A stretch of 42,176 nucleotides of DNA, from positions 1 through 42,176 of the forward strand of contig DAHXNE010000088.1 of the NCBI GenBank assembly GCA_027366635.1. The letters run 5' to 3'. The position numbers were made by a program, and so were the translations under genes. Every line of letters starts with the position of its first letter. Positions within the stretch are counted from its first letter, which is position 1. Shown here piece by piece: positions 1 to 7,283 of the stretch. The stretch is from Gammaproteobacteria bacterium. Lineage in GTDB: Bacteria; Pseudomonadota; Gammaproteobacteria; Steroidobacterales; Steroidobacteraceae. Below the pieces are notes generated by a model that was not told where the DNA came from, made no database searches, and saw nothing but the letters and a program-made list of their open reading frames with translations.

Positions 1-1762
1 GCCGCGAGCCGCCGTGGCCGCTCACCTGGCGCAGGAAGCCGTTGGGACCGTACACAGTCAGGGCCGTGTGCTGACCGGGCGGGGGGCGTACCAAGTCGGT
101 CAGCGTGTGTCCGGCCCCGATCGTGTAGTGGCGCGGGACGAGGTAGCTCCCGTCCCAGTAAGCGGTACAGCAGACTCCCACGCTCGAGCGATTGTCGAAG
201 CGCAGCGCGACGCCGTCGGTGTCGGCGCGCAGATCCAGATCGAGCGCGTAGGGTAGGGCGCGGGCCGGGCGCACACCCGGTTCCTGCGCGATGATCTCGA
301 CCGCCTGCCGGCTCGGAACTTCAGGCGGCGGTAGTCTCGACTGCTGGTGGACCATGTCCCGGTAGCCGCTGGTGCTGGGCAGTAGCAGCCGCCGGCTGCC
401 GCTGTACGCGGTGAAATCGAACGTCGTGGTCAGGTCGCCGCAGACCGAGCGGCGCCAGGGGCTGATGTTGGGCTCCTTGACCCCGAAGCGTGCCTCGAGA
501 AAGCGCAGCACGGAGGTGTGATCGAACACCTGGGAGCAGACATAGCCGCCCTTGCTCCACGGCGAGATGGCGATCAGCGGTACGCGCGGGCCCAATCCGT
601 ACGGCAGCTGATCGGCGCTGTAGAGGGGAGTGTGCTCGGGATTCACCACGTTGTGCACCTCGCCGGCGGTCGAGACCGTCGACATGCCCGGCAGCGCCGG
701 AGTCGGCGGCTGCGGCGGCACCACGTGGTCGAAGAAGCCGTCGTTCTCGTCGTAGTTCAACAGCAGCACGGTCTTGCCCCACACCTGCGGGTTGGAGGTG
801 AGCGCCTCGAGGACGCGCGCGATGTAGATCGCGCCGTAGGCGGGCGGATAGGAGGGATGCTCGGAGTAACCGGCCGGCATCACGATCCAGGAGACCTGCG
901 GCAGGCGATTGTTCAGGACGTCCGCGCGCAGCCGCGCGGTCCCGCCGTCGCGCATCGCCCGCTGATGCAGCTCGGAGGTCGAGGGGGCCTCGGCGAACGC
1001 CTTGAAATAAATGAGTGCATTGGCGTCGAAGTTGCCCGTCATCGGGTCGTGGTCGATTTCGTGCAACCCTTCCTGGTACACCTGCCAGGTGATTCCAGCC
1101 CGCTGCAACCGTTCCGCGTAGGTGGTCCACAGGAACGGCTGCACCGTCTTGTCGTAGATCCACACCTCATCGTCGATGAAGGGCCCGCCGCCGGTGCCGT
1201 CCGGATCGATCGAGCCGGTGAACAGCATGGAGCGGTTGGGACAGGTCGGCCCGGCGATGGAGCAGAAATACTGGTCGCAGACGGTGAAGGTCTCCGCGAG
1301 CGCGTAGTGGAACGGGATGTCCTGACGCAGGAAGTAGCCCATCGTCATGTCGGTCTTGTTGATCGGCCACGCGTCGTAGCGCCCGCCGGCGATGGCGCCG
1401 TGCTGCGACGCCCAGCTGTGATCGAGGTCCTGCAGCAGCTGAGCAGAGCTGGTCAGCGTGTTCAGATGAAACGGCAGAATCGTCTCGTCCGGCCAACGCA
1501 TGCGCGGCTGAAACCAGACCGGCTTGCCGCCCGGAAGGCGCACGCCGAAGCGGTCGTTGTAGCCGCGCACGCCGCGCATATGACCGAAATAGTGGTCGAA
1601 GGAGCGGTTCTCCTGCATGAACACCACGATGTGCTCGACGTCCTCGAGCGAGCCGGTCCGGCCAATGGCCGGCAGCGCCGCCGCGCGCGCCAGCGTGTTG
1701 TGCAGGAATGCGGCGGTGGCGGTGCCGAGTCCGACCGATCTGAGGAAGTCACGACGGTTCAT
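1..1762 (-). CDS. Tat-exported phospholipase C / phosphoesterase, C-terminus cut by window edge
   Basis: Phosphocholine-type (non-haemolytic) phospholipase C of the phosphoesterase family, expected to hydrolyse phospholipid or other phosphodiester head groups outside the cytoplasm. The start ATG gives MNRRDFLRSVGLG..., a twin-arginine signal ending near residue 28. The nucleotide-binding-like motif QENRSFDHYFG sits at residues 50-60, followed by DHSWASQHGAIAGGRYDAW and GPTCPNRSMLFTGSIDP, all typical of PlcH/PlcN relatives. The last visible residues (YGPNGFLRQVSGHGG) resemble the repeated C-terminal domain of the family. No stop occurs in 587 codons, so the gene continues beyond position 1; relatives are about 700 residues. 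Its ATG overlaps the stop of the upstream Sel1 gene (ATGA), implying translational coupling. Substrate choice cannot be read from sequence. Confidence 0.9.
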   Translation of the reverse strand, partial: MNRRDFLRSVGLGTATAAFLHNTLARAAALPAIGRTGSLEDVEHIVVFMQENRSFDHYFGHMRGVRGYNDRFGVRLPGGKPVWFQPRMRWPDETILPFHLNTLTSSAQLLQDLDHSWASQHGAIAGGRYDAWPINKTDMTMGYFLRQDIPFHYALAETFTVCDQYFCSIAGPTCPNRSMLFTGSIDPDGTGGGPFIDDEVWIYDKTVQPFLWTTYAERLQRAGITWQVYQEGLHEIDHDPMTGNFDANALIYFKAFAEAPSTSELHQRAMRDGGTARLRADVLNNRLPQVSWIVMPAGYSEHPSYPPAYGAIYIARVLEALTSNPQVWGKTVLLLNYDENDGFFDHVVPPQPPTPALPGMSTVSTAGEVHNVVNPEHTPLYSADQLPYGLGPRVPLIAISPWSKGGYVCSQVFDHTSVLRFLEARFGVKEPNISPWRRSVCGDLTTTFDFTAYSGSRRLLLPSTSGYRDMVHQQSRLPPPEVPSRQAVEIIAQEPGVRPARALPYALDLDLRADTDGVALRFDNRSSVGVCCTAYWDGSYLVPRHYTIGAGHTLTDLVRPPPGQHTALTVYGPNGFLRQVSGHGGSR

Positions 1763-2541
1763 GGCGATTGCCCCTGGAGATGCCGCACGGCGGCGGCGGC
1801 CCGAGTGTCGCGCAGCCGCACGGCGCGGCACAGATAGCCGGCCGCCCGGGCGCGATTGCGGCGCACACCGCGTCCGAGCGCATAGTCGAGGCCGAGATAA
1901 TAGTCGGCCCGCGCGTTGCGCCCTCGCGCCAGCGCGCGCAAGTCGGCAACGCTCTTGGCCATGTAATAGGCGGCCTTGGCGCGATCGGCCGGAACGAGAT
2001 GGCCGCGGGCATAAGTCAGCGCCAGGCCGCCGTACATGACGGCCAGCTGCGACGGAGCGATGCCGATGCGGAACCAATGGCCGGCCGCGGCGGCGTTGCG
2101 CCTGGTGCCCGTGCCGTTGAGGTAGGCATTGGCGACCTGCCGCTCGGCGAATCGGTTGCCGCGCTTCGCCGCCCACAAGTACCAGCGAAAGGCGGTGTGC
2201 GCACTGCGCGGGACCCCGAGTCCGGTGGCATACAGGCTGCCCAGAGTATAGCCGGCCCACGCATCGGCGTGCTGGTGTGCGGCGGCGCGCAATGCCGTCG
2301 CCGCACGCCGGTAATGCTTGGCGTCGATGAGCGCCTCGATCCGCCCATCGACACGCCTGAGCAGCGGCGCGCGCTTCAGCAAGGCGCGCGCGGCGGCGCG
2401 GCACGCGAGCAGTCGGTGCGCGGCGCGCTCGGGTGCGCGGTGCCGCAATTGCGCCGGACGCGCGTGCGCCGCCAGGGGCAGCACTGCCAGGAGCGCGACC
2501 GCCGCCCCGAGATTCCATAGTCGTCGAATCGCTGTCAACAT
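1759..2541 (-). CDS. Sel1-repeat (TPR-like) periplasmic protein
   Basis: A 260-residue protein. I chose the internal ATG at 2541 because it opens a clean Sec signal peptide (MLTAIRRLWNLGAAVALLAV, cleavage near AHA at residue 27). An upstream start at 2682 would add 47 Arg/Ala-rich residues with no signal. The body contains Sel1-type helical repeats, for example YTLGSLYATGLGVPRSAHTAFRW and YYLGLDYALGRGVRRNRARAAG, which act as protein-protein interaction solenoids. The stop TGA overlaps the ATG of the phospholipase gene, so the two are probably one operon, and this protein may be a partner or maturation factor for the exported enzyme. That role is inferred from position only. Confidence 0.75.
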   Translation of the reverse strand: MLTAIRRLWNLGAAVALLAVLPLAAHARPAQLRHRAPERAAHRLLACRAAARALLKRAPLLRRVDGRIEALIDAKHYRRAATALRAAAHQHADAWAGYTLGSLYATGLGVPRSAHTAFRWYLWAAKRGNRFAERQVANAYLNGTGTRRNAAAAGHWFRIGIAPSQLAVMYGGLALTYARGHLVPADRAKAAYYMAKSVADLRALARGRNARADYYLGLDYALGRGVRRNRARAAGYLCRAVRLRDTRAAAAVRHLQGQSP

Positions 2542-2701
2542 CGCCCTGCCTTGGATCGAGAGGCAATGCAAGCGGCGCCCGCCGCCCGGTCGCGCCGCCG
2601 ACAGCCGGGGAGCCGTGAGCCTGGCGCATCGGGCAATCCAGCCGCAACCGGCAACGATCCAGGTCCGTGGCGCATTCGGCACACCGGTGCTCGTGGGCCT
2701 G

Positions 2702-4066
2702 TTAGGCCTGCCGGGGCCGCGCCTTGCGCCGCGTTACGATGCGCAGGCCCAAGTAATAGATGCAGGATACGACCAGTGCGCAGCACACCTGCCAGGGAAT
2801 GAAGCGGCCCACGGTCTTCGCAAACGGATCGCCCCATTCGCCGAGGGCGATTCCGGCGAGCATCGTGGCGATCGCCCATGGCGCCGGCCACGCGAACAGA
2901 TCCGCAAAGCGCGTCACCCGCCGGTAGAACAGCGACACCGGGTCCCGGTAGTAGCGGCCGTAGAACCAGTCGATGATCAGGATGAAGGTGAAGGGGAAGA
3001 GCAGCGCGCCGAGCATCGACAGGAAGCCTTTGATGTAGCCGAGGATGCCGATGACCGCCAGCAGCGTGGAGAATACGCCGAGCACGATCACGGTCGTGGG
3101 CTGCAGCATGCGGTGCGGCTTCTTGTCGGTGACGTTGACGACCGCGATGAATGTGGTGACGGCCGGATACAGGTTCATGGCGTTCGTATGGGCGATCGCC
3201 AGGATCACGCCGATGGCGGAAATCTCGCCCCAGACGGGCAGGCTCTTGCCGAGCATGGCAACGTTCCAGTCGCCGGTCATCTGCAGCGCGATCAGGCCGA
3301 GAATACCCATGGCGAGCACGGCGGACATCACGCCGACGCTGGGCGCGAGCATATACCAGGCTCGCGAGCCGCGGCTTTCCTTGGCAGTCGGCGCCGGACA
3401 GAAGCGGGTGACCGTGGGGAAGATATAGGCCCACGCCAGGAGACTGAAGCTCAGGATCAGGTCGATGTCCCGGCCCCAGGCCACCGGGCCGCGGGTCACG
3501 GGCATGACGAGCCGGTAGCGGGTGAAGAGATAATAAGAGAGGACCGCATAGCACAGCAGAAACACCAGCGCGGTGTAGTTGTAGAATTTCTTCAGCACCT
3601 CCATGCCGAAGAACACCAGCGCGATCTGGATGGCCCCCAGTACCAGGTACCACGTCAGGCCGAAACCCGGGAACAGCGTGCGCAGAATCTGCCCGCCCAC
3701 GTCGGTGTTCAGGCCGAACCAACCAGCGCCGACGATGGTGTACAACACCGACAGCAGGGTGGCGCCGCCGATGCCGTAAGTTCGGCGCCCCATCACCATG
3801 GAGATGATCGGCACCTGGCGCCCCATGTGCGCCAACAGCATCGCCGGCAGCAGTCCGATGGCCAGGGACAGCAGATTGATCCAGACGAAATCCCACAGGC
3901 CGATGCCGTGCAGCACCAGGCCGATCACCGGCGTTGTCGCCGACGCGGATGCCAACGCCCAGATCACGAACAGCGAGCCCGGACGCATGGTTCTGGCGGA
4001 CTCGGGCACGGGCGCCACGCCGAGCGTTTCGAAACCGTGCGTTTCCAGTTCTACCGGCTCATTCAT
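2702..4066 (-). CDS. CodB/NCS1-like cytosine-purine permease
   Basis: A 454-residue integral membrane protein with about twelve hydrophobic segments, resembling purine-cytosine permeases (CodB-like branch of NCS1). Visible features are a short polar N-terminus (to about residue 28), a first helix rich in small residues (WALASASATTPVIG), the conserved GAGWFGLNTDVGG region near residue 112, and AHTNAMNLYPAVTTF near residue 297, which corresponds to a helix lining the substrate site in this family. The start ATG follows a Shine-Dalgarno-like GGAG. It lies downstream of deoB on the same strand (gap 228 bases) and probably imports a nucleobase or nucleoside-derived base for the catabolic genes. 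No operator resembling the RutR sites was found directly before it. Substrate assignment is by family only. Confidence 0.8.
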   Translation of the reverse strand: MNEPVELETHGFETLGVAPVPESARTMRPGSLFVIWALASASATTPVIGLVLHGIGLWDFVWINLLSLAIGLLPAMLLAHMGRQVPIISMVMGRRTYGIGGATLLSVLYTIVGAGWFGLNTDVGGQILRTLFPGFGLTWYLVLGAIQIALVFFGMEVLKKFYNYTALVFLLCYAVLSYYLFTRYRLVMPVTRGPVAWGRDIDLILSFSLLAWAYIFPTVTRFCPAPTAKESRGSRAWYMLAPSVGVMSAVLAMGILGLIALQMTGDWNVAMLGKSLPVWGEISAIGVILAIAHTNAMNLYPAVTTFIAVVNVTDKKPHRMLQPTTVIVLGVFSTLLAVIGILGYIKGFLSMLGALLFPFTFILIIDWFYGRYYRDPVSLFYRRVTRFADLFAWPAPWAIATMLAGIALGEWGDPFAKTVGRFIPWQVCCALVVSCIYYLGLRIVTRRKARPRQA

Positions 4067-4294
4067 GCGTCACTCCGAGGGTCACCGCTGCCGCCGGTCC
4101 ATGGCGCCGGCCGGGCATGCGGAAAACAGTGGGGAAAACAACTGGTCGGGAAAAAAATCGGGCGGCAATCGTCGGGGCGCCGGCGCGCATCTCGGCAGCG
4201 TCGTTTATGGAACCGTCGGTCACGTCAACTCGTGGATCGTGTGATTGGGCGGCTCGGTATGCGCTGCGCGGGCGTTACGTGATCCGATGGATTT

Positions 4295-5509
4295 TTACAG
4301 GAATGACTCGCCGTTGGCGAGCGGCGCCACGCCCAGGTGGCCCGCCAGGCTCTGGCCGATGTCCGCGAAGCTGGCGCGCCAACCGATGGATCCGGGCTCC
4401 ACGGGCGGACCGAAGGCCAGCACGGGAATGTATTCGCGCGTGTGATCGGTGCCCGCAAAGGTCGGGTCGCAGCCATGGTCGGCGGTGATAACGGTAATGT
4501 CGCCCGGGCGCATCGCCGCCCACAAGCGCGGTACGTATAGATCGAATTCCTCGAGCGCGCGGGCATAGCCACTGACGTCGCGCCGATGCCCGAAGTTCGT
4601 GTCGAAGTCCACGCAGTTGGCGAACAGCAGGCTGCCGTCCCGCGTATCCGCCATCGCCTCGAGAAGGCTGTCCATCACCGCCTGGTTGCCGTGCGCTTTG
4701 ATCGTACGCGTCACGCCGCGATGGGCGAAGATGTCGGCGACCTTGCCCACGCAGACGACCTCGCGGCCCGCGTCCTTCACGACATCCAGCAGCGTTGGAC
4801 CGTGCGGGGGCATGGCGATGTCGTGGCGGTTGCCCGTCCGGACGAACGTCGCGGCGGAATCCCCGATGAAGGGTCGGGCGATGACTCGACCGATTTGATA
4901 GGGATCGACCAGCTTGCGGGCGACATCGCACAGCGCGTATAGCCTGCCCAGTCCGAAGCGCCCCTCGTGGGCCGCGATCTGCAGCACTGAATCGCCCGAT
5001 GTGTACACGATCGGTCGCAACGTGCGCAGGTGCTCCTCGCCGAGCTCGGCAATGATCTGCGTCCCGGAGGCATGGCGGTCGCCGAGGATGCCGGTGATTT
5101 CGCCCTGGGTGATCAGAGCCTGGGTCAGCGCGGCGGGGAAGCACGGTTGTGTGTCCGGAAAGTAGCCCCAGTCGAATTCGACCGGCAGGCCCATCATTTC
5201 CCAATGCCCGCTCGGGGTGTCCTTGCCGCGGCTGCGCTCCGCCGCGTAGCCGAACCGGCCGGTGCGCAGCGCCGGCCGGTCGATCGGCAGTGGTGCGTTG
5301 CGGGCCGCTTCGGCCGCATCGACCAAACCCAGGGCCGCGAGGTGCGGAATCTCGAGCGCTCCATGCCGGCGGCCGCTGTCGGCGCGTCCCGCGGCGCACG
5401 CCTCCACGATGTGTCCAAAGGTGTCGGCGCCGGTGTTGCCGTATGCGGCCGCATCCGCGGCCGCGCCCACGCCCATCGAATCCAGAACGACAACGATCGC
5501 TCGCGGCAT
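4295..5509 (-). CDS. deoB: Phosphopentomutase
   Basis: Converts (deoxy)ribose-1-phosphate to (deoxy)ribose-5-phosphate in the cytoplasm, linking nucleoside phosphorolysis to DeoC. The 404-residue product starts [16 protein letters not shown], with the metal-binding Asp of the alkaline-phosphatase superfamily at residue 10, then [37 protein letters not shown] (phosphothreonine-loop region), [14 protein letters not shown] and [21 protein letters not shown] near the C-terminus. Length and motifs match the family. The frame stays open upstream to 5875, but the earlier sequence is not conserved-looking, so the ATG at 5509 was preferred; an ATG four codons upstream is possible. A promoter with an overlapping RutR-type operator lies about 165 bases upstream. 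Confidence 0.95.
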   Translation of the reverse strand: MPRAIVVVLDSMGVGAAADAAAYGNTGADTFGHIVEACAAGRADSGRRHGALEIPHLAALGLVDAAEAARNAPLPIDRPALRTGRFGYAAERSRGKDTPSGHWEMMGLPVEFDWGYFPDTQPCFPAALTQALITQGEITGILGDRHASGTQIIAELGEEHLRTLRPIVYTSGDSVLQIAAHEGRFGLGRLYALCDVARKLVDPYQIGRVIARPFIGDSAATFVRTGNRHDIAMPPHGPTLLDVVKDAGREVVCVGKVADIFAHRGVTRTIKAHGNQAVMDSLLEAMADTRDGSLLFANCVDFDTNFGHRRDVSGYARALEEFDLYVPRLWAAMRPGDITVITADHGCDPTFAGTDHTREYIPVLAFGPPVEPGSIGWRASFADIGQSLAGHLGVAPLANGESFL

Positions 5510-5669
5510 TTTCCACCCCATCTTCCCGGTCATCCGCAGGGATGGACCGTGGCTGTCAATGACTTGCTGCCGGGCTTCGCGGCGGCGTCGCGACCCCATC
5601 GGCAGGCGGAGGCGAGCGTGCCGGCATCGGCCCGCAGTCGAGACTCGCTCCGGCAAGCCTTCGGGAACG

Positions 5670-5698
5670 AGTCTAGATACACTTGACCAAGTAGTCAA
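5670..5698 (-). promoter_or_regulatory. Predicted sigma-70 promoter for deoB
   Basis: On the minus strand TTGACT (5698-5693) is followed after exactly 17 bases by TAGACT (5675-5670), a plausible -35/-10 pair upstream of deoB. The -35 hexamer lies inside the RutR-like palindrome at 5683-5698, so a bound repressor would block RNA polymerase. Predicted from spacing and sequence only. Confidence 0.55.
5683..5698. promoter_or_regulatory. RutR-type operator before deoB
   Basis: TTGACCAAGTAGTCAA matches the described E. coli RutR consensus TTGACCA-NN-TGGTCAA at all but one defined position (A for G at position 11). It overlaps the -35 element of the predicted deoB promoter and resembles four other sites in this window. 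Confidence 0.75.
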
Positions 5699-6144
5699 AG
5701 CGGGGCCGCGCGCGCCCGAAGATCGGTGGGCCGCGGCAACGCTTGCGACGCACGATCCGGCGGCGATGGCAACGGCAAGAGGTCGGCGGACGCGCGAGCG
5801 GCACTCAAAACATAACGGAACGAGCCCGCGGCGGTTGCACCGGGAGAGGGCGGTTACGGTGGGCGCGCACCGCAATGGGGCGATCCGGTGCGCGGTTTAC
5901 TCGAGCGTGTCGCAGCACGTTAAGATGCGGGTCGCGCGCCGGGTGCCAGCCGCCGGACCGCGAAAGTTCACTGACGGGAAAACTCCAATGATCGCGACAG
6001 AATGTGACCGGAACGTGACGGCGCGGATTGCGCTGGCGCGCGCGTCGCTGCCGAGAGGGCGGTGAGCGTTGGCCGCGTTGGTGCCGGCGCAGTCATGGGT
6101 GGGTCGGCCCGAGCTGAGTGGCCGAAATCAAACGGCGCGGTCCG

Positions 6145-6173
6145 TTGACTTCAATGCCGTGCTTCGATACCGT
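6145..6173 (+). promoter_or_regulatory. Predicted promoter for deoC
   Basis: TTGACT (6145-6150), a 17-base spacer and TACCGT (6168-6173) form a candidate promoter. The RutR-like operator begins two bases after the -10 element, a classic repressor position over the transcription start. The -10 match is weak. Confidence 0.45.
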
Positions 6174-6175
6174 AT

Positions 6176-6191
6176 TTGACCAAGTGGTCCA
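6176..6191. promoter_or_regulatory. RutR-type operator before deoC
   Basis: TTGACCAAGTGGTCCA differs from the RutR consensus palindrome at one defined position (C at 15). It shares its first ten bases with the deoB operator, lies 41 bases upstream of the chosen deoC start, and directly follows the predicted -10 element. Confidence 0.75.
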
Positions 6192-6232
6192 CATGCGCGC
6201 AGCAGACGCAAGCCGGCCGCAACGGGTGTGAC

Positions 6233-7258
6233 ATGAATTCGACTGCCGGTTCTGATCCGAAGAGCGGATTTCCCAGATTGGTCGCCGAGCGGGCCAAGAC
6301 CGAGTCCGCGGTGCCGTGCTCGCGCGGGATTGAATTTGACGCGGGTTGGGTCGATCGCGTCCGGGTGAATCTCTCGGCCGTCGAGCGGCGTGTGGCCACG
6401 CTGGCCACGCGCCGCAGCGTCAAAAAGGTCTGGCAGTGCGCCTGGCTGCTCAAGGCGATCTCCCTGATGGACCTGACAACGCTGTCGGCCGATGACACCG
6501 CGGGTCGCGTGCTGCGCTTGTGCGCCAAGGCCCGCGCGCCGATCCGCCCGGAGCTGCTGCAGGCGTTGAACTGGGGCGAACGCCCGCTCACCACCGCGGC
6601 GGTCTGCGTCTATCACGAGATGGTTCCGGTGGCGCGCGCCGCCCTGGCGGGCACCTCGGTCGGCATTGCCGCGGTCTCAACCGGCTTTCCCGCTGGGCTG
6701 TCGCCCTTCGAGCTGCGACTCGAGGAGATTCGCCGCTCGGTCGAGGCCGGCGCGACCGAGATCGACGTGGTCATCAGCCGCCGCCACGTGTTGCTGTCGG
6801 ACTGGCGGGCGCTGTATGACGAGGTGCGGGCATTCCGCGCCGCGTGTGGGCCGGTCCACATGAAGACCATCCTCGGTACCGGCCAGCTGGGCTCGATCGG
6901 CAAGGTCGCCAAGGCGTCGCTCGTGGCTCTGATGGCGGGCTCGGATTTCATCAAGACGTCCACCGGGATGGAGCCGGTCAACGCCACGCTCCCGGTCAGC
7001 CTGGTCATGCTGCGCATGATCCGGGAATTCGCCGACCGGACCGGTCAGCAGGCCGGGTTCAAGCCGGCGGGCGGAATTTCCACCGCGAAGACTGCGCTCA
7101 CCTATCTGATGCTGGTGAAGGAGGAACTGGGCGAGCAATGGCTGGTGCCGGAGCGGTTCCGGTTCGGCGCCTCGAAGCTGCTCGGCGACATCGAGCGCCA
7201 GCTCGAGCACCAGATCACCGGGCGCTATTCGGCGGCCCACCGCCATCCCTTGAGCTAA
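6233..7258 (+). CDS. deoC: Deoxyribose-phosphate aldolase
   Basis: Class I aldolase that cleaves 2-deoxyribose-5-phosphate to glyceraldehyde-3-phosphate and acetaldehyde. The 341-residue product is the longer, eukaryote-like DERA form rather than the roughly 250-residue form, with about 70 extra N-terminal residues. The Schiff-base lysine is K241 in SDFIKTSTG, and the second catalytic lysine is K277 in GFKPAGGIST. The substrate-site segments EIDVVISR and HMKTILGTG are also present. I chose the ATG at 6233 rather than the TTG at 6176, because the latter lies inside the operator and would add an unrelated leader. It is followed 25 bases later by the aldehyde dehydrogenase gene, which probably removes the acetaldehyde. 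Likely repressed through the adjacent RutR-type site. Confidence 0.95.
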   Translation: MNSTAGSDPKSGFPRLVAERAKTESAVPCSRGIEFDAGWVDRVRVNLSAVERRVATLATRRSVKKVWQCAWLLKAISLMDLTTLSADDTAGRVLRLCAKARAPIRPELLQALNWGERPLTTAAVCVYHEMVPVARAALAGTSVGIAAVSTGFPAGLSPFELRLEEIRRSVEAGATEIDVVISRRHVLLSDWRALYDEVRAFRAACGPVHMKTILGTGQLGSIGKVAKASLVALMAGSDFIKTSTGMEPVNATLPVSLVMLRMIREFADRTGQQAGFKPAGGISTAKTALTYLMLVKEELGEQWLVPERFRFGASKLLGDIERQLEHQITGRYSAAHRHPLS

Positions 7259-7283
7259 CGATCGAACCAGGAGCGCGGACTCG

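Larger units (their letters stand above)
5510..6232. other. Divergent deoB-deoC regulatory region
   Basis: About 720 bases between the divergent starts of deoB and deoC. It holds the two RutR-type operators at 5683-5698 and 6176-6191 with their predicted promoters. Between them (about 5700-6140) I see no convincing gene: short open frames there lack family features and good ribosome-binding sites. It is long for a divergent promoter region, so a small RNA or decayed gene cannot be excluded. Confidence 0.6.

Noticed and set aside
4117-4160. Repeated GGGGAAAAC-like segment between deoB and the permease as a riboswitch or repeat array
   Set aside because: Only two short imperfect copies, no pairing potential recognised.
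2318-4282. 654-codon plus-strand frame opposite the permease
   Set aside because: The minus strand encodes a clear membrane permease; the plus-strand product is Gln/His/Arg-rich low complexity.
6176-6232. TTG at 6176 as the deoC start
   Set aside because: It is the first codon of the operator palindrome, and the added residues are not conserved-looking; the ATG at 6233 gives the expected N-terminus.
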